In this document: one piece after another, positions 35,559-46,234 of the stretch
Position numbering within the stretch: the stretch's first letter is position 1
Layout: each line of letters begins with the position of its first letter
DNA from: Acinetobacter lactucae
GTDB lineage: Bacteria; Pseudomonadota; Gammaproteobacteria; Pseudomonadales; Moraxellaceae
NCBI RefSeq assembly: GCF_013344765.1
Contig: NZ_JABVBF010000005.1
Span: 1-52,797, forward strand
Direction: 5' to 3'
Length of the DNA: 52,797 nucleotides
Position numbers and translations under genes: made by a program
The notes under the pieces: generated by a model
Told to the model about the DNA's origin: nothing
What the model saw: the letters and a program-made list of their open reading frames with translations, nothing else
The model's database searches: none

Positions 35559-35870
35559 ATGTCTAACCAGAGAATTCGTATCCGTTTGAAGTCTTTTGAT
35601 CATCGTCTGATTGATCAATCTGCTCAAGAGATCGTAGAAACCGCTAAGCGTACTGGCGCACAAGTTTGTGGTCCAATTCCGATGCCTACTCGCATCGAAC
35701 GCTTCAACGTTCTTACTTCACCGCACGTTAACAAAGATGCGCGTGACCAGTACGAAATCCGCACCTATAAACGTTTGATCGACATCGTTCAACCTACAGA
35801 TAAAACTGTTGATGCATTGATGAAATTAGATCTTGCGGCTGGTGTTGATGTTCAGATCGCTTTGGGTTAA
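35559..35870 (+). CDS. rpsJ: 30S ribosomal protein S10
   Basis: S10 (also NusE), 103 residues, in the head of the 30S subunit; it also pairs with NusB in antitermination. [22 protein letters not shown] and [12 protein letters not shown] are diagnostic. The frame continues 12 codons upstream, but the ATG at 35559 has GGAG nine bases before it and begins [13 protein letters not shown]. First gene of the cluster. Unlike many gamma-proteobacteria, no fusA-tuf genes lie immediately before it. Confidence 0.98.
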
Positions 35871-35928
35871 GGCTTTCGGTTGATTAACTTCTAAGTTAAT
35901 TAGGCCGCTTTTTTAGAGGTTTATGCAC

Positions 35929-36567
35929 ATGGCTATTGGTTTAGTCGGTCGCAAATGTGGTATGACTCGCATCTTTACAGATGCAGGTGTTTCTGTACCT
36001 GTTACAGTCATCGAAGTCGATCCAAACCGCATTACGCAAATCAAAACACTTGAAACTGATGGTTATCAAGCTGTTCAAGTAACTACTGGTGAACGTCGCG
36101 AATCTCGCGTAACTAATGCTCAGAAAGGTCACTTCGCGAAAGCTGGTGTTGCTGCTGGTCGTTTGGTTAAAGAGTTCCGTGTTACTGAAGCTGAGCTTGA
36201 AGGTCGTGAAGTTGGCGGCACTATTGGCGTTGATTTGTTCACAGTTGGTCAAGTAGTTGACGTAACTGGTCAATCAAAAGGTAAAGGTTTCCAAGGTGGT
36301 GTTAAACGTTGGAACTTCCGTACCCAAGACGCTACTCACGGTAACTCAGTTTCTCACCGTGTATTAGGTTCTACAGGTCAAAACCAGACTCCTGGACGCG
36401 TGTTCAAAGGCAAGAAAATGGCTGGTCACTTAGGTGACGAACGCGTAACAGTACAAGGTCTTGAAATCGTATCTATTGACGCTGAACGTTCTGTTTTAGT
36501 TGTTAAAGGTGCAATTCCTGGTGCAACTGGCGGCGACGTGATTGTACGTCCTACCATCAAGGCCTGA
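35929..36567 (+). CDS. rplC: 50S ribosomal protein L3
   Basis: L3, 212 residues, an early-assembly protein near the peptidyl-transferase centre. The loop [18 protein letters not shown] at about residues 150-167 includes the glutamine methylated by PrmB in E. coli. The ATG at 35929 has AGAGGT eight bases before it, whereas an earlier ATG at 35923 is too close to that site. Confidence 0.98.
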   Translation: MAIGLVGRKCGMTRIFTDAGVSVPVTVIEVDPNRITQIKTLETDGYQAVQVTTGERRESRVTNAQKGHFAKAGVAAGRLVKEFRVTEAELEGREVGGTIGVDLFTVGQVVDVTGQSKGKGFQGGVKRWNFRTQDATHGNSVSHRVLGSTGQNQTPGRVFKGKKMAGHLGDERVTVQGLEIVSIDAERSVLVVKGAIPGATGGDVIVRPTIKA

Positions 36568-36578
36568 GGGGAAATACC

Positions 36579-37181
36579 GTGAATTTGAAAACTGTTTCCG
36601 GCTCTGCTGTTGAATTGTCTGAAGTTGCTTTCGGACGTGAATTTAACGAAGCTCTTGTACACCAAGTTGTTACTGCTTACTTAGCAGGTGGTCGTCAAGG
36701 TACTCGTGCTCAGAAATCACGTGCAGACGTTTCTGGCGGTGGTAAAAAGCCATTCCGTCAAAAAGGTACTGGTCGTGCTCGTGCGGGTTCTATTCGTAGC
36801 CCTATCTGGGTTGGCGGTGGTAAAACTTTTGCTGCTCGTCCACAAGATTGGTCTCAAAAAGTAAACCGTAAGATGTACCGCGGTGCAATGCAATGTATCT
36901 TAGCTGAACTTGTTCGCCAAGATCGTCTTGTATTAGTTGAAGAGTTTGCTGTTGCAGCTCCAAAAACTAAAGAATTGCTTGCAAAGCTTAACGACTTAAA
37001 TGCTGCTCGTGCATTAATCGTTACTGACGCTGTAGATGAGAACTTATATCTTGCAGCACGCAACCTTCCGCATGTAGATGTGGTAGATGCAACTGCAATC
37101 GATCCTGTAAGCTTGATCGCGTTTGATAAAGTTGTGATGTCTGTAGCTGCTGCTAAGAAAATTGAGGTAGAACTCGGATGA
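36579..37181 (+). CDS. rplD: 50S ribosomal protein L4
   Basis: L4, 200 residues, with an extended loop ([18 protein letters not shown] region: [16 protein letters not shown]) reaching the exit tunnel. In E. coli it represses the S10 operon; I have not shown that here. The start is a GTG following GAGGGGAAAT. The stop overlaps the rplW start by four bases (ATGA). Confidence 0.97.
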   Translation: MNLKTVSGSAVELSEVAFGREFNEALVHQVVTAYLAGGRQGTRAQKSRADVSGGGKKPFRQKGTGRARAGSIRSPIWVGGGKTFAARPQDWSQKVNRKMYRGAMQCILAELVRQDRLVLVEEFAVAAPKTKELLAKLNDLNAARALIVTDAVDENLYLAARNLPHVDVVDATAIDPVSLIAFDKVVMSVAAAKKIEVELG

Positions 37182-37498
37182 ACAACGAACGTATCTATCA
37201 AGTCCTTAAAGGACCAGTCTTCTCAGAAAAGGCACAAGTATTAGGTGATACTGTTGGTGTTCAAGTATTTAAAGTAGACATCAATGCTACTAAACTTGAA
37301 ATCAAAAAAGCAGTTGAAAAACTTTTTGGTGTAGAAGTTGTTAAAGTTAACACAACTATTACTAAAGGTAAGACTAAGCGCTTTGGTCGTACATTGGGAC
37401 GCCGTTCTGATGTTAAAAAAGCATACGTCACCCTGAAAGCTGGCCAAGATGTTGAAATGGCTGACTTGGGCGATACCGCTGAAAGCGCAGCGGAATAA
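37178..37498 (+). CDS. rplW: 50S ribosomal protein L23
   Basis: L23, 106 residues, at the tunnel exit where trigger factor and SRP dock. Starts [19 protein letters not shown] and contains [22 protein letters not shown]. The short acidic tail ([11 protein letters not shown]) extends beyond the usual end. Translationally coupled to rplD. Confidence 0.97.
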   Translation: MNNERIYQVLKGPVFSEKAQVLGDTVGVQVFKVDINATKLEIKKAVEKLFGVEVVKVNTTITKGKTKRFGRTLGRRSDVKKAYVTLKAGQDVEMADLGDTAESAAE

Positions 37499-37509
37499 GG
37501 ACGAAAATT

Positions 37510-38334
37510 ATGCCGATTCAAAAATGTAAGCCAACGTCTCCAGGACGTCGCTTTGTAGAGAAAGTGGTTCATGACCATCTTCACAAAGGCGCTCCTTACG
37601 CACCGTTGGTTGAAGCTAAAAAACGTACTGGTGGTCGTAATAACAACGGTCACATTACTACTCGTCACGTTGGTGGTGGTCATAAACAACACTACCGTAT
37701 TGTTGACTTCAAACGTAACAAAGACAGCATTCCAGCTGTTGTAGAGCGTATTGAATACGATCCAAACCGTACAGCACATATTGCTTTATTGAAATATGCT
37801 GATGGTGAGCGTCGTTATATCATCGCACCTAAAGGCTTACGTGCTGGCGATAAAGTACAATCTGGTAACGATGCTCCAATTCGTCCAGGTAACTGCTTGC
37901 CACTTCGTAATATGCCGATCGGTTCTACACTTCATAACGTTGAACTTAAAATTGGTAAGGGTGCGCAATTAGCGCGTTCTGCTGGTGCTTCTGTTCAGTT
38001 ATTGGGTCGTGATGGTTCTTACGCAATTATTCGTCTTCGTTCAGGCGAAATGCGTAAAGTACATGTTGAATGCCGCGCTGTAATTGGTGAAGTTTCTAAC
38101 CAAGAAAACAACCTTCGTTCATTGGGTAAAGCTGGTGCTTCGCGCTGGCGTGGTGTTCGTCCTACCGTACGTGGTATGGCGATGAACCCAATTGATCACC
38201 CGCACGGTGGTGGTGAAGGGCGTAACAAAGGTATTCAACCTGTAAGCCCATGGGGTCAAAAAGCTAAAGGGTACAAGACACGTACCAATAAGCGTACGAC
38301 TAAGATGATTATTCGCGACCGTCGCGTCAAGTAA
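37510..38334 (+). CDS. rplB: 50S ribosomal protein L2
   Basis: L2, 274 residues, required for subunit joining and peptidyl transfer. The conserved [15 protein letters not shown] block near residues 221-235 includes the functional histidine. [18 protein letters not shown] is the N-terminal rRNA-binding stretch. Confidence 0.98.
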   Translation: MPIQKCKPTSPGRRFVEKVVHDHLHKGAPYAPLVEAKKRTGGRNNNGHITTRHVGGGHKQHYRIVDFKRNKDSIPAVVERIEYDPNRTAHIALLKYADGERRYIIAPKGLRAGDKVQSGNDAPIRPGNCLPLRNMPIGSTLHNVELKIGKGAQLARSAGASVQLLGRDGSYAIIRLRSGEMRKVHVECRAVIGEVSNQENNLRSLGKAGASRWRGVRPTVRGMAMNPIDHPHGGGEGRNKGIQPVSPWGQKAKGYKTRTNKRTTKMIIRDRRVK

Positions 38335-38347
38335 AGGAATCTGACTA

Positions 38348-38623
38348 ATGCCTCGTTCTCTGAAAAAAGGCCCATTCGTCGATGCGCACTTGTTCGCTAA
38401 GGTTGAAGCGGCTGTTGCTAGTAACTCTCGCAAGCCGATTAAAACTTGGTCTCGTCGTTCGATGATCCTTCCAGATTTTGTTGGTTTAACAATTTCTGTT
38501 CATAATGGTCGTAACCACGTTCCAGTAATTGTTACTGAGCATATGGTTGGTCATAAACTCGGTGAATTCGCGCCAACTCGTACCTATCGTGGTCACGGTG
38601 TTGACAAGAAATCTAAACGTTAA
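38348..38623 (+). CDS. rpsS: 30S ribosomal protein S19
   Basis: S19, 91 residues, pairs with S13 in the 30S head. [15 protein letters not shown] and [19 protein letters not shown] are diagnostic. Seven to thirteen bases separate it from its neighbours. Confidence 0.98.
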
Positions 38624-38631
38624 TAGGTGTC

Positions 38632-38964
38632 ATGATGGAAGTAACTGCTAAATTACGCGGTGCCGCTATCTCGGCACAGAAAGCACGTTTGGTTGCAGAT
38701 CTTATTCGCGGCAAATCTGTTGCGCATGCTTTAAATATCTTAAACTTCAGCAATAAAAAAGCTGCTGTTTTAGTGAAAAAAGCATTGGAATCTGCGATTG
38801 CAAACGCTGAACACAATAACAGTTTAGATGTTGACGATCTTAAAGTATCTACGATTTACGTTGACGAAGGCATGAGCCTTAAGCGTATTATGCCACGTGC
38901 TAAAGGCCGTGCAGATCGTATTACTAAGCGTACTTGTCACATCACCGTTAAGGTAGGGGTTTGA
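38632..38964 (+). CDS. rplV: 50S ribosomal protein L22
   Basis: L22, 110 residues, lines the exit tunnel with a beta-hairpin (around [15 protein letters not shown], the site of macrolide-related changes in other bacteria). Two adjacent ATG codons are possible. The one at 38632 gives MMEV, but AGGTG is only two bases away from it. The one at 38635 has better spacing and would give 109 residues. Confidence 0.97.
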
Positions 38965-38965
38965 T

Positions 38966-39718
38966 ATGGGTCAGAAGGTTCATCCAATCGGTATCCGCCT
39001 AGGTGTTGTGAAACGTCATAACGCTAACTGGTATGCGAATCCGAAACAATACGCTGAATACTTGCTTAAAGATCTTCAAGTTCGTGAGTTTTTAACTAAA
39101 AAACTTAAGAATGCGATGGTAAGCAATATTCTTATCGAACGTCCATCAGGTGCTGCTAAAGTAACAATTAGCACAGCTCGTCCTGGTATCGTAATCGGTA
39201 AAAAAGGCGAAGATATTGAGAAATTACAGCGCGAACTTACCAGCATTATGGGTGTTCCTGCGCAAGTAAGTATCAACGAAATTGATCGCCCAGACTTAGA
39301 TGCGCGTTTAGTTGCTGAAGCAATCGCTTCTCAATTAGAAAAGCGTGTGATGTTCCGTCGTGCTATGAAGCGTGCGGTTCAAAACACTATGCGTGCTGGT
39401 GCTAAAGGTATCAAAGTTGAAGTGTCTGGCCGTTTAGGTGGTGCAGAGATTGCTCGTACAGAATGGTATCGTGAAGGTCGTGTACCTTTACATACGTTAC
39501 GTGCAGACATTGACTATGCAACTATGCGTGCAGAAACAACTTACGGTACGATTGGTGTTAAAGTTTGGATTTTCCGTGGCGAGATTTTAGGTGGCATGAA
39601 ACAAGTCATGAACCCTGCTCCTGCTGAAGATCGTCCAGCTAAACGTGGTCGTGGTCGTGGTGAAGGTCAAGAGCGTCGTGGTCGTCGCGGTGACCGTGCT
39701 GCTGACAAGGGAGAATAA
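38966..39718 (+). CDS. rpsC: 30S ribosomal protein S3
   Basis: S3, 250 residues, with a KH domain ([16 protein letters not shown]) at the mRNA entry. The C-terminal tail ([17 protein letters not shown] region) is Arg/Gly-rich and longer than the E. coli protein of 233 residues. Confidence 0.97.
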   Translation: MGQKVHPIGIRLGVVKRHNANWYANPKQYAEYLLKDLQVREFLTKKLKNAMVSNILIERPSGAAKVTISTARPGIVIGKKGEDIEKLQRELTSIMGVPAQVSINEIDRPDLDARLVAEAIASQLEKRVMFRRAMKRAVQNTMRAGAKGIKVEVSGRLGGAEIARTEWYREGRVPLHTLRADIDYATMRAETTYGTIGVKVWIFRGEILGGMKQVMNPAPAEDRPAKRGRGRGEGQERRGRRGDRAADKGE

Positions 39719-39721
39719 TCC

Positions 39722-40135
39722 ATGTTGCAACCTAAACGTACCAAATTCCGTAAGGTGCACAAAGGCCGTAATACTGGTCTAGCGCATCGTGGTAGTACAG
39801 TATCATTTGGTTCGATTGCAATTAAAGCAACTGAACGTGGTCGTATGACTGCTCGTCAGATTGAAGCTGCACGTCGTACTATTAGCCGCCGTATTAAGCG
39901 TGGTGGTAAAATCTTTATTCGCGTATTCCCGGATAAACCAATTACTCAAAAGCCTCTTGAAGTGCGTATGGGTAAAGGTAAGGGTAGCGTGGAGTACTGG
40001 GTTTGCCAGATCCAACCAGGTAAGATCCTGTACGAAATTGAAGGTGTGAACGAAGAATTAGCGCGTGAAGCATTTGCTTTAGCTGCTGCTAAACTTCCGT
40101 TTAAAACCACTATCGTGACTCGGACGGTAATGTAA
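39722..40135 (+). CDS. rplP: 50S ribosomal protein L16
   Basis: L16, 137 residues, placed near the A site. [17 protein letters not shown] and the [22 protein letters not shown] block are diagnostic. The stop overlaps the rpmC start by one base. Confidence 0.98.
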   Translation: MLQPKRTKFRKVHKGRNTGLAHRGSTVSFGSIAIKATERGRMTARQIEAARRTISRRIKRGGKIFIRVFPDKPITQKPLEVRMGKGKGSVEYWVCQIQPGKILYEIEGVNEELAREAFALAAAKLPFKTTIVTRTVM

Positions 40136-40332
40136 TGAAAACTAAAGATCTACGTGAAAAATCGGTAGAAGAGTTGAAAGCTTTGCTTGATGAGCAACAG
40201 CTTAATCAATTCCGTCTTCGTATGGCGAAAGCAACTGGTCAGTTGGGTAAATCGCATGAAGTGCAAGTTGCTCGTAAGACAATTGCTCGTATTAAGACAC
40301 TCCTTACCGAAAAACAGGGGAACGGACAATGA
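40135..40332 (+). CDS. rpmC: 50S ribosomal protein L29
   Basis: L29, 65 residues, an all-helical hairpin at the tunnel exit. [17 protein letters not shown] is typical. Its end overlaps rpsQ by four bases (ATGA). Confidence 0.97.
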
Positions 40333-40586
40333 GTGAAAAAACAGTCCGCACGTTAACCGGCAAAGTAGTAAGCGACAAAATGGACAAGTCTATTGTTGTT
40401 CTTATCGAACGCCGCGTTCAACACCCGTTGTATGGCAAGTCAATTCGCCGTTCAACTAAGTTACACGCTCATGATGAAAACAACGTTGCTAAAATTGGTG
40501 ATGTTGTGACCATTAAAGAAAGCCGCCCAATTTCTAAAACTAAAGCTTGGACTTTAGTGGAAGTAGTTGAAGCAGCTGCTGAGTAA
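40329..40586 (+). CDS. rpsQ: 30S ribosomal protein S17
   Basis: S17, 85 residues, an OB-fold primary-binding protein. [22 protein letters not shown] fits. It is the last gene of the S10 set. A 20-base-pair hairpin follows in the gap to rplN. Confidence 0.97.
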
Positions 40587-40602
40587 TTCGACGTTCTTGT
40601 TG

Positions 40603-40660
40603 CATCATCGGTCAATTTCGAGTACTCTTTGAGCCTTTCGAAATTGTGACCGGTGATGCT
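40603..40660 (+). other. long hairpin between the S10 and spc gene sets
   Basis: GCATCATCGGTCAATTTCGA (40603-40622) pairs with TCGAAATT...GACCGGTGATGC (40639-40660): 20 pairs with one G-U, a two-base bulge and a 16-base loop. No T run follows, so a plain terminator is unlikely. A double-stranded stem of this length suits RNase III cleavage or mRNA stabilisation at the operon junction. Confidence 0.75.
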
Positions 40661-40678
40661 CGGTTTTGGAGTAGGGCA

Positions 40679-41047
40679 ATGATTCAAACCGAAACTATGC
40701 TCGACGTAGCAGACAACAGTGGTGCTCGCCGCGTACAATGTATTAAAGTACTTGGTGGTTCACATCGTCGTTATGCTTCTGTTGGCGACATTATTAAAGT
40801 TACTGTAAAAGAAGCAATCCCACGCGCACGTGTTAAAAAAGGTGACGTGATGAATGCGGTTGTAGTTCGTACTAAATTCGGCATTCGTCGTCCAGATGGT
40901 TCTGTGATCCGTTTTGATGATAATGCTGCAGTTATCCTGAACAACAACAAAGCTCCGATTGCTACTCGTATCTTCGGACCAGTGACTCGTGAACTTCGTA
41001 CTGAACAGTTCATGAAAATCATTTCATTGGCTCCTGAAGTTCTATAA
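40679..41047 (+). CDS. rplN: 50S ribosomal protein L14
   Basis: L14, 122 residues, contacts 16S rRNA in the inter-subunit bridge. [19 protein letters not shown] is diagnostic. The frame reaches 11 codons further upstream, but the ATG at 40679 has GGAG seven bases before it. Confidence 0.98.
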
Positions 41048-41056
41048 GAGGCAATC

Positions 41057-41374
41057 ATGGCTAAGATTAAAAAAGGCGATCAAGTTATCGTGATCGCAGG
41101 TAAAGAAAAAGGCAAACAGGGTACTGTATTGTCTGTTTCTGAAGACCGCGTTAAGGTTGAAGGCCTTAACTTAGTGAAGAAGCATCAAAAGCCGAATCGT
41201 GTAACTGGCGCTGAAGGCGGTATCGTTACTCAAGAAGCTTCGCTTCATATTTCAAACGTGGCAATTTTAAATGCTACAACCCAGAAGGCTGACCGTGTTG
41301 GTTACCAAGTGATTGATGGCGTGAAAACTCGCGTTTATAAATCAAATGGTGAATCAGTGGCGGTAGCGAAGTAA
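41057..41374 (+). CDS. rplX: 50S ribosomal protein L24
   Basis: L24, 105 residues, KOW-domain assembly initiator protein. KKGDQVIVIAGKEKGKQGTV shows the KOW motif. Confidence 0.98.
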   Translation: MAKIKKGDQVIVIAGKEKGKQGTVLSVSEDRVKVEGLNLVKKHQKPNRVTGAEGGIVTQEASLHISNVAILNATTQKADRVGYQVIDGVKTRVYKSNGESVAVAK

Positions 41375-41389
41375 TAGGTTGAAAAGGCA

Positions 41390-41926
41390 ATGGCCAGACT
41401 TAAAGCACGTTACAACGAAGAACTTAAAGCGAAGTTACAAGAAGAACTTAGCATTAAGAACGTGATGGAAATTCCACGCATCACAAAAATTACCCTAAAT
41501 ATGGGTGTAGGCGCAGCTGCAACTGATAAGAAATTATTAGATGGCGCTGTAGTCGACATGCAATTAATTGCTGGTCAAAAACCAGTAATTACACTTGCTC
41601 GTAAATCTATCGCTGGTTTCAAAATCCGTGATGGTTGGCCGATTGGTTGTAAAGTTACTTTACGTGGCGACCAAATGTACGAATTCTTGGACCGTTTGAT
41701 CTCGATCGCAATCCCTCGTATCCGTGACTTCCGTGGTTTCTCTTCGAAATCATTTGATGGTCGTGGTAACTACTCAATGGGTTTGAAAGAGCAAATCGTT
41801 TTCCCTGAAATCGATTTCGATAAGATTGATCGTATTCGTGGTATGGATATTACTATTACTACGACTGCTCGCACCGATGACGAAGGCCGTGCGCTTATGC
41901 GTGCATTCGGCTTCCCGTTCAAATAA
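41390..41926 (+). CDS. rplE: 50S ribosomal protein L5
   Basis: L5, 178 residues, binds 5S r[21 protein letters not shown] and the [19 protein letters not shown] block are diagnostic. In E. coli the S8 target lies near the start of rplE; I have not identified it here. Confidence 0.98.
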   Translation: MARLKARYNEELKAKLQEELSIKNVMEIPRITKITLNMGVGAAATDKKLLDGAVVDMQLIAGQKPVITLARKSIAGFKIRDGWPIGCKVTLRGDQMYEFLDRLISIAIPRIRDFRGFSSKSFDGRGNYSMGLKEQIVFPEIDFDKIDRIRGMDITITTTARTDDEGRALMRAFGFPFK

Positions 41927-41935
41927 GAGGTCGAT

Positions 41936-42241
41936 ATGGCTAAGAAAGGTATGATTAATCGCGAATTGAAACGCGAAAAAACAGTTGCTAAATACGCTGC
42001 AAAACGTGCTGAATTAAAAGCTACAATTGCAAACGTAAACGCAAGTGAAGAAGAGCGTTTCGAAGCGATGTTAAAGTTACAAGCATTGCCACGTAATGCA
42101 TCTCCGGTACGTCTTCGTAACCGTTGTGGTTTAACTGGTCGTCCTCATGGTTACTTCCGTAAGTTCGGTTTAAGCCGTAACAAATTACGTGACACAGTAA
42201 TGCAAGGTGATGTACCAGGCGTTGTTAAGGCAAGCTGGTAA
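41936..42241 (+). CDS. rpsN: 30S ribosomal protein S14, zinc-free type
   Basis: S14, 101 residues, the long form without the CXXC zinc site (only one Cys, in [13 protein letters not shown]). It can therefore be made without zinc. [12 protein letters not shown] ends the conserved core. Confidence 0.97.
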   Translation: MAKKGMINRELKREKTVAKYAAKRAELKATIANVNASEEERFEAMLKLQALPRNASPVRLRNRCGLTGRPHGYFRKFGLSRNKLRDTVMQGDVPGVVKASW

Positions 42242-42252
42242 GGAGCGACTAA

Positions 42253-42648
42253 ATGAGTATGCAAGATACCGTTGCCGACATGCTAACACGTGTTCGTAAC
42301 GCACAAATGGCTAAGAAACAAACTGTTTCTATGCCTTCTTCTAAGTTGAAAGTTGCAATTGCAAACGTACTTCAACAAGAAGGTTATATTTCAAATGTAG
42401 AAGTTGCTCAAGAAGAGACAAAATCTACTTTGACAATTACTTTAAAATATTTCGAAGGCAAACCAGTTATCGAAATGGTTAAACGCGTAAGCCGTCCAGG
42501 CCTTCGCCAATACCGTGGTAAAGATAAACTTCCAAGCGTTAAGCAAGGTTTAGGTATTGCAATTGTTTCTACAAGCAAAGGCATCATGACTGATCGCGCT
42601 GCACGTGCTGCGGGCGTTGGTGGTGAAGTTATTGCTTTTGTTTCTTAA
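42253..42648 (+). CDS. rpsH: 30S ribosomal protein S8
   Basis: S8, 131 residues, primary 16S rRNA binder and, in E. coli, repressor of the spc operon. [16 protein letters not shown] and the C-terminal [25 protein letters not shown] are diagnostic. Confidence 0.98.
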   Translation: MSMQDTVADMLTRVRNAQMAKKQTVSMPSSKLKVAIANVLQQEGYISNVEVAQEETKSTLTITLKYFEGKPVIEMVKRVSRPGLRQYRGKDKLPSVKQGLGIAIVSTSKGIMTDRAARAAGVGGEVIAFVS

Positions 42649-42661
42649 TAGGTGATTCCTC

Positions 42662-43195
42662 ATGTCTCGTGTGGCTAAAGCCCCAGTAACTGTACCTAAT
42701 GGTGTAGCAGTTACTCAGAACGGCCGGCAGGTCGAAGTGAAAGGCAGCAAAGGTACATTGTCTTTCAACCTGCATGCGCTGGTCGAGCTAAAACAGGAAG
42801 AAGGTAAACTTCAACTTGCTCCAGTTAAAGAATCGAAAGATGCTTGGATGCAAGCTGGTACTGCTCGCGCTGTATTGAATAACCTTGTAAAAGGGGTTAG
42901 TGAAGGCTTCGAACGTAAGTTGCAGCTAGTTGGTGTTGGTTATAAAGCTGCGGTTAAAGGTACTGTTGTTAACCTTAACCTTGGTTTTTCACACCCAATT
43001 GACTACGCTTTACCTGAAGGTGTAACAGCGGAAACTCCAACTGCTACTGAAATCATTTTGAAATCAGCAAACAAGCAGTTGTTAGGTCAAGTAGCGGCAG
43101 AAATCCGTGCATATCGTTCTCCTGAACCATATAAAGGTAAAGGTGTTCGTTATTCGGATGAAGTCATTCTTCGTAAAGAAGCTAAGAAGAAATAA
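42662..43195 (+). CDS. rplF: 50S ribosomal protein L6
   Basis: L6, 177 residues, two similar domains near the factor-binding site. [13 protein letters not shown] opens and [14 protein letters not shown] ends the signature. Confidence 0.98.
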   Translation: MSRVAKAPVTVPNGVAVTQNGRQVEVKGSKGTLSFNLHALVELKQEEGKLQLAPVKESKDAWMQAGTARAVLNNLVKGVSEGFERKLQLVGVGYKAAVKGTVVNLNLGFSHPIDYALPEGVTAETPTATEIILKSANKQLLGQVAAEIRAYRSPEPYKGKGVRYSDEVILRKEAKKK

Positions 43196-43209
43196 GGCGC
43201 GAGGTTCTT

Positions 43210-43560
43210 ATGAACGAAAAGAAACAATCCCGTTTGCGTCGTGCGAAAAGCACACGCTTGCACATTCGTGCATTGGGTGCGACTCGTTTGTGTGTAAACC
43301 GCACTCCGCGTCACATCTATGCTCAAGTTATTTCAGCAGATGGTGGCAAAGTTTTAGCACAAGCTTCAACTTTGGATGCATCTTTACGTAGCGGTACTAC
43401 AGGTAATGTAGATGCAGCTACTAAAGTAGGCGCTTTAATCGCAGAGCGTGCGAAAGCAGCTGGTGTAACTAAAGTTGCATTTGACCGTTCTGGTTTTAAA
43501 TATCATGGTCGTATCAAAGCCTTGGCTGATGCTGCTCGTGAAAACGGCTTGGAGTTCTAA
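43210..43560 (+). CDS. rplR: 50S ribosomal protein L18
   Basis: L18, 116 residues, 5S rRNA binding. [20 protein letters not shown] and [26 protein letters not shown] are diagnostic. Confidence 0.98.
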   Translation: MNEKKQSRLRRAKSTRLHIRALGATRLCVNRTPRHIYAQVISADGGKVLAQASTLDASLRSGTTGNVDAATKVGALIAERAKAAGVTKVAFDRSGFKYHGRIKALADAARENGLEF

Positions 43561-43562
43561 TC

Positions 43563-44060
43563 ATGGCTAAAGTTGAACAAAACGAAGGTCTTGTTGAAAA
43601 GCTGGTTGCCGTTGATCGTGTAGCCAAAGTTGTTAAGGGTGGTCGTATCTTCTCTTTCACAGCATTAACTGTTGTGGGTGATGGTAATGGTCGTGTTGGT
43701 TTTGGTCGTGGTAAAGCTCGTGAAGTTCCAGCTGCTATTTCTAAAGCACTTGAAGCTGCACGTCGCAACATGATTACTGTAGACCTTGCAGGTACTACTT
43801 TACAACACCCTGTGAATGCTCGTCATGGTGCAAGCCGTGTATATATGCAACCTGCTTCTGAAGGTACTGGCGTAATTGCTGGTGGCGCTATGCGTGCCGT
43901 TCTAGAAGCTGCAGGTGTACATAACGTACTTGCTAAATGTTATGGTTCTACTAATGCTGCAAACGTAGTAAACGCAACCTTTAAAGGTTTGCGTGATATG
44001 ACTTCTCCTGAGAAAGTCGCTGCGAAACGTGGTAAATCAGTAGAAGAAATTCAAGGGTAA
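43563..44060 (+). CDS. rpsE: 30S ribosomal protein S5
   Basis: S5, 165 residues, helps decode and open mRNA structure. [20 protein letters not shown] and [18 protein letters not shown] are typical; the first loop is the place where spectinomycin-resistance changes occur. Confidence 0.98.
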
Positions 44061-44066
44061 TCAATC

Positions 44067-44243
44067 ATGAAAACGATTAAAGTTACCCAGACTAAATCTT
44101 CTTCACATCGCTTGAAAAATCACAAGCTTTGCTTACAAGGTTTAGGTCTGCGTCGTATTGGTCATACTGTAGAAGTGCAAGATACGCCTTCTAACCGCGG
44201 TATGATCAACAAAGTCTACTATATGGTTAGTGTAGAGGAATAA
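44067..44243 (+). CDS. rpmD: 50S ribosomal protein L30
   Basis: A short gene of 58 codons read directly from the sequence between rpsE and rplO. It starts [20 protein letters not shown], contains [27 protein letters not shown], and ends YYMVSVEE, a full L30. Six bases separate it from rpsE and three from rplO. Confidence 0.96.
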
Positions 44244-44246
44244 GCC

Positions 44247-44687
44247 ATGACTCTGCGTTTAAATGAACTTGCGCCTGCAGAAGGTGCAAAACGTGAACAC
44301 CGTCGTTTAGGCCGTGGTATCGGTTCTGGCGTTGGTAAGACTGGTGGCCGTGGTGTCAAAGGTCAAAAATCACGTAAAAGTGGTGGCGTTCGTCCAGGCT
44401 TTGAAGGCGGTCAAACAGCGATTTATCGTCGTTTACCTAAATTCGGTTTCACTAGCCAAATCGCTTTAAAAACTGCTGAAGTACGTTTATCTGAGTTAAG
44501 CAAAGTTGAAGGCGACATCGTTAGCCTAGAAACTTTGAAAGCTGCGAATGTTGTTCGTCGTGACCAAATTCGTGCTCGTATCGTACTTTCTGGTGAAATC
44601 ACTCGTGCATTCACTGTTCAAGGTGTTGCATTGACTAAAGGCGCTAAAGCTGCGATTGAAGCAGCTGGCGGTAAAGTCGAGGAGTAA
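44247..44687 (+). CDS. rplO: 50S ribosomal protein L15
   Basis: L15, 146 residues, late-assembly protein. [21 protein letters not shown] and the glycine-rich [18 protein letters not shown] loop are diagnostic. It ends in GGKVEE, where the codons GAGGAG double as the secY ribosome site. Confidence 0.98.
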   Translation: MTLRLNELAPAEGAKREHRRLGRGIGSGVGKTGGRGVKGQKSRKSGGVRPGFEGGQTAIYRRLPKFGFTSQIALKTAEVRLSELSKVEGDIVSLETLKAANVVRRDQIRARIVLSGEITRAFTVQGVALTKGAKAAIEAAGGKVEE

Positions 44688-44693
44688 TCTCGA

Positions 44694-46052
44694 GTGTCTA
44701 TGTCTCCTAGTTCTTCAGGTCATGTCAACATGATGAAAGGTCAGCCATTTCATGTGAAATATCGTGAAATTATTCGCCGGATGAGTTTTCTAATCGGTGC
44801 ATTGCTGGTCTTTCGACTAGGAGCGCATATTCCAGTACCAGGCATTAATAATGCTGCGTTAGAAAATTTATTTCATGCGAACCAAGGAACTATTCTTGGG
44901 CTATTCAATATGTTTTCTGGCGGTGCTTTAGAGCGAATGTCTATTCTTGCTTTAGGGATTATGCCTTACATTTCTGCATCAATTATTGTGCAGTTAATGT
45001 CAACAGTAATTCCTTCACTTGAAGCCTTGAAAAAGGAAGGTGAGCAAGGTAAGCGTAAAATTAATCAATATACGCGTCAGGGTACTTTGTTACTTGCAGT
45101 GGTTCAAGCTGTTGGTATGTGCGCAGGTTTGATCGGTCAGGGTATTACTCTGACAGTTGGCCTTGCCTTTTATATACCTGCAGTTACTTCACTTGTCGCT
45201 GGAACTATGTTCTTAATGTGGCTGGGTGAGCAAATCACTGAAAGAGGTATTGGTAACGGTATCTCAATGATTATTTTTGCAGGGATTGTTGCTGGTTTGC
45301 CTAATTTAATTATGCAATCAGTATCTTCTGTAGATAATGGTCAAACAAGTTTAATTGGTCTTGTAATCTTTGGTCTTTTGTCTTTAGGTGTATTGGCAGC
45401 CATTGTGTTTATTGAAAAAGCACAACGTCGTATTCCAGTAAACTATGCGCAAAAGCAACAGGGGCGTCGTATATTTACAGCACAGCAGACGCATTTGCCA
45501 TTAAAAATTAATATGGCTGGTGTAATCCCTGCAATTTTTGCAAGTTCTTTACTATTGTTCCCAGCGAGTCTTGGTCAATGGGTAGGAAGTGCAGATCCAA
45601 ATGCTGGTTTTATTAAAAGTAGCTTACAAGATTTAGCTTTAGTATTGTCGCCTGGACAGCCTTTGTATTTGGTGCTCTTTGGTGCGTTAATTATCTTTTT
45701 CTGTTACTTTTATACGGCTCTAGTATTTAGCCCTAAGGAAGTATCAGAAAATCTAAAACGCAGCGGAGCTTATGTGCCTGGTATTCGCCCAGGTGAGCAA
45801 ACTGCTCGTTACTTAGATCATATTCTTAATCGTTTGACGTTTATTGGTGCGATTTATATTACGGTCATTTGTTTAATGCCAATGATTCTACAAAGTTCTT
45901 TTGGGATTCCATTCTATTTAGGTGGTACCTCATTATTGATCGTAGTTGTCGTGGTTATGGACTTTATGGCTCAGCTACAAGCGCATTTAACATCTCATCA
46001 ATATGACAATCAAACATTAATGAGAAAAACGACTGCTCATCCTAAGGGATAA
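44694..46052 (+). CDS. secY: Sec translocon channel protein SecY
   Basis: Channel subunit of the SecYEG translocon, 452 residues with ten membrane segments. [14 protein letters not shown] (plug region), [21 protein letters not shown]-like loop ([10 protein letters not shown]), and [17 protein letters not shown] in the C5/C6 cytoplasmic part are visible. Two start choices exist: the GTG at 44694, eight bases after GAGGAG, and the ATG at 44700. The GTG has better spacing. Confidence 0.97.
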
Positions 46053-46072
46053 GCGCACTTAGAGGTTTCATC

Positions 46073-46189
46073 ATGAAAGTACAAGCTTCTGTAAAGAAAA
46101 TTTGTGGTAGCTGTAAAGTTATCCGTCGTAATGGGGTTATTCGCGTAATTTGTAGCGCAGAACCTCGTCATAAGCAGCGTCAAGGTTAA
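46073..46189 (+). CDS. rpmJ: 50S ribosomal protein L36, zinc-binding type
   Basis: A 38-codon gene identified directly from the sequence. It starts [19 protein letters not shown] and carries the zinc set C11, C14, C27 and H32/33 (CGSC...CSAEPRH), so this is the C+ form. AGAGG lies nine bases upstream. It follows secY by 20 bases, as in other gamma-proteobacteria. Confidence 0.95.
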
Positions 46190-46204
46190 TCTAATCAAGA
46201 CCTG

Positions 46205-46234
46205 TTGATTTCAGTAGGCGAATTGGGTTAATAT
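46205..46234 (+). promoter_or_regulatory. possible alpha-operon promoter
   Basis: TTGATT (46205-46210), 18 bases, TAATAT (46229-46234): four of six matches at each box. It is plausible as a secondary promoter before rpsM, but the call is weak. Confidence 0.35.

Noticed and set aside
36854..37201. Minus-strand frame in rplD
   Set aside because: Shadow of rplD; no support.
37261..37779. 172-residue minus-strand frame across rplW/rplB
   Set aside because: It overlaps two certain ribosomal protein genes and has the Thr/Ser-rich composition typical of an antisense shadow.
40587..40678. Promoter for the spc genes inside the S10/spc gap (TTGCAT, 17 bases, TACTCT)
   Set aside because: The -10 match is poor and the region is mostly taken up by the hairpin. 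Possible, but not supported enough to list.
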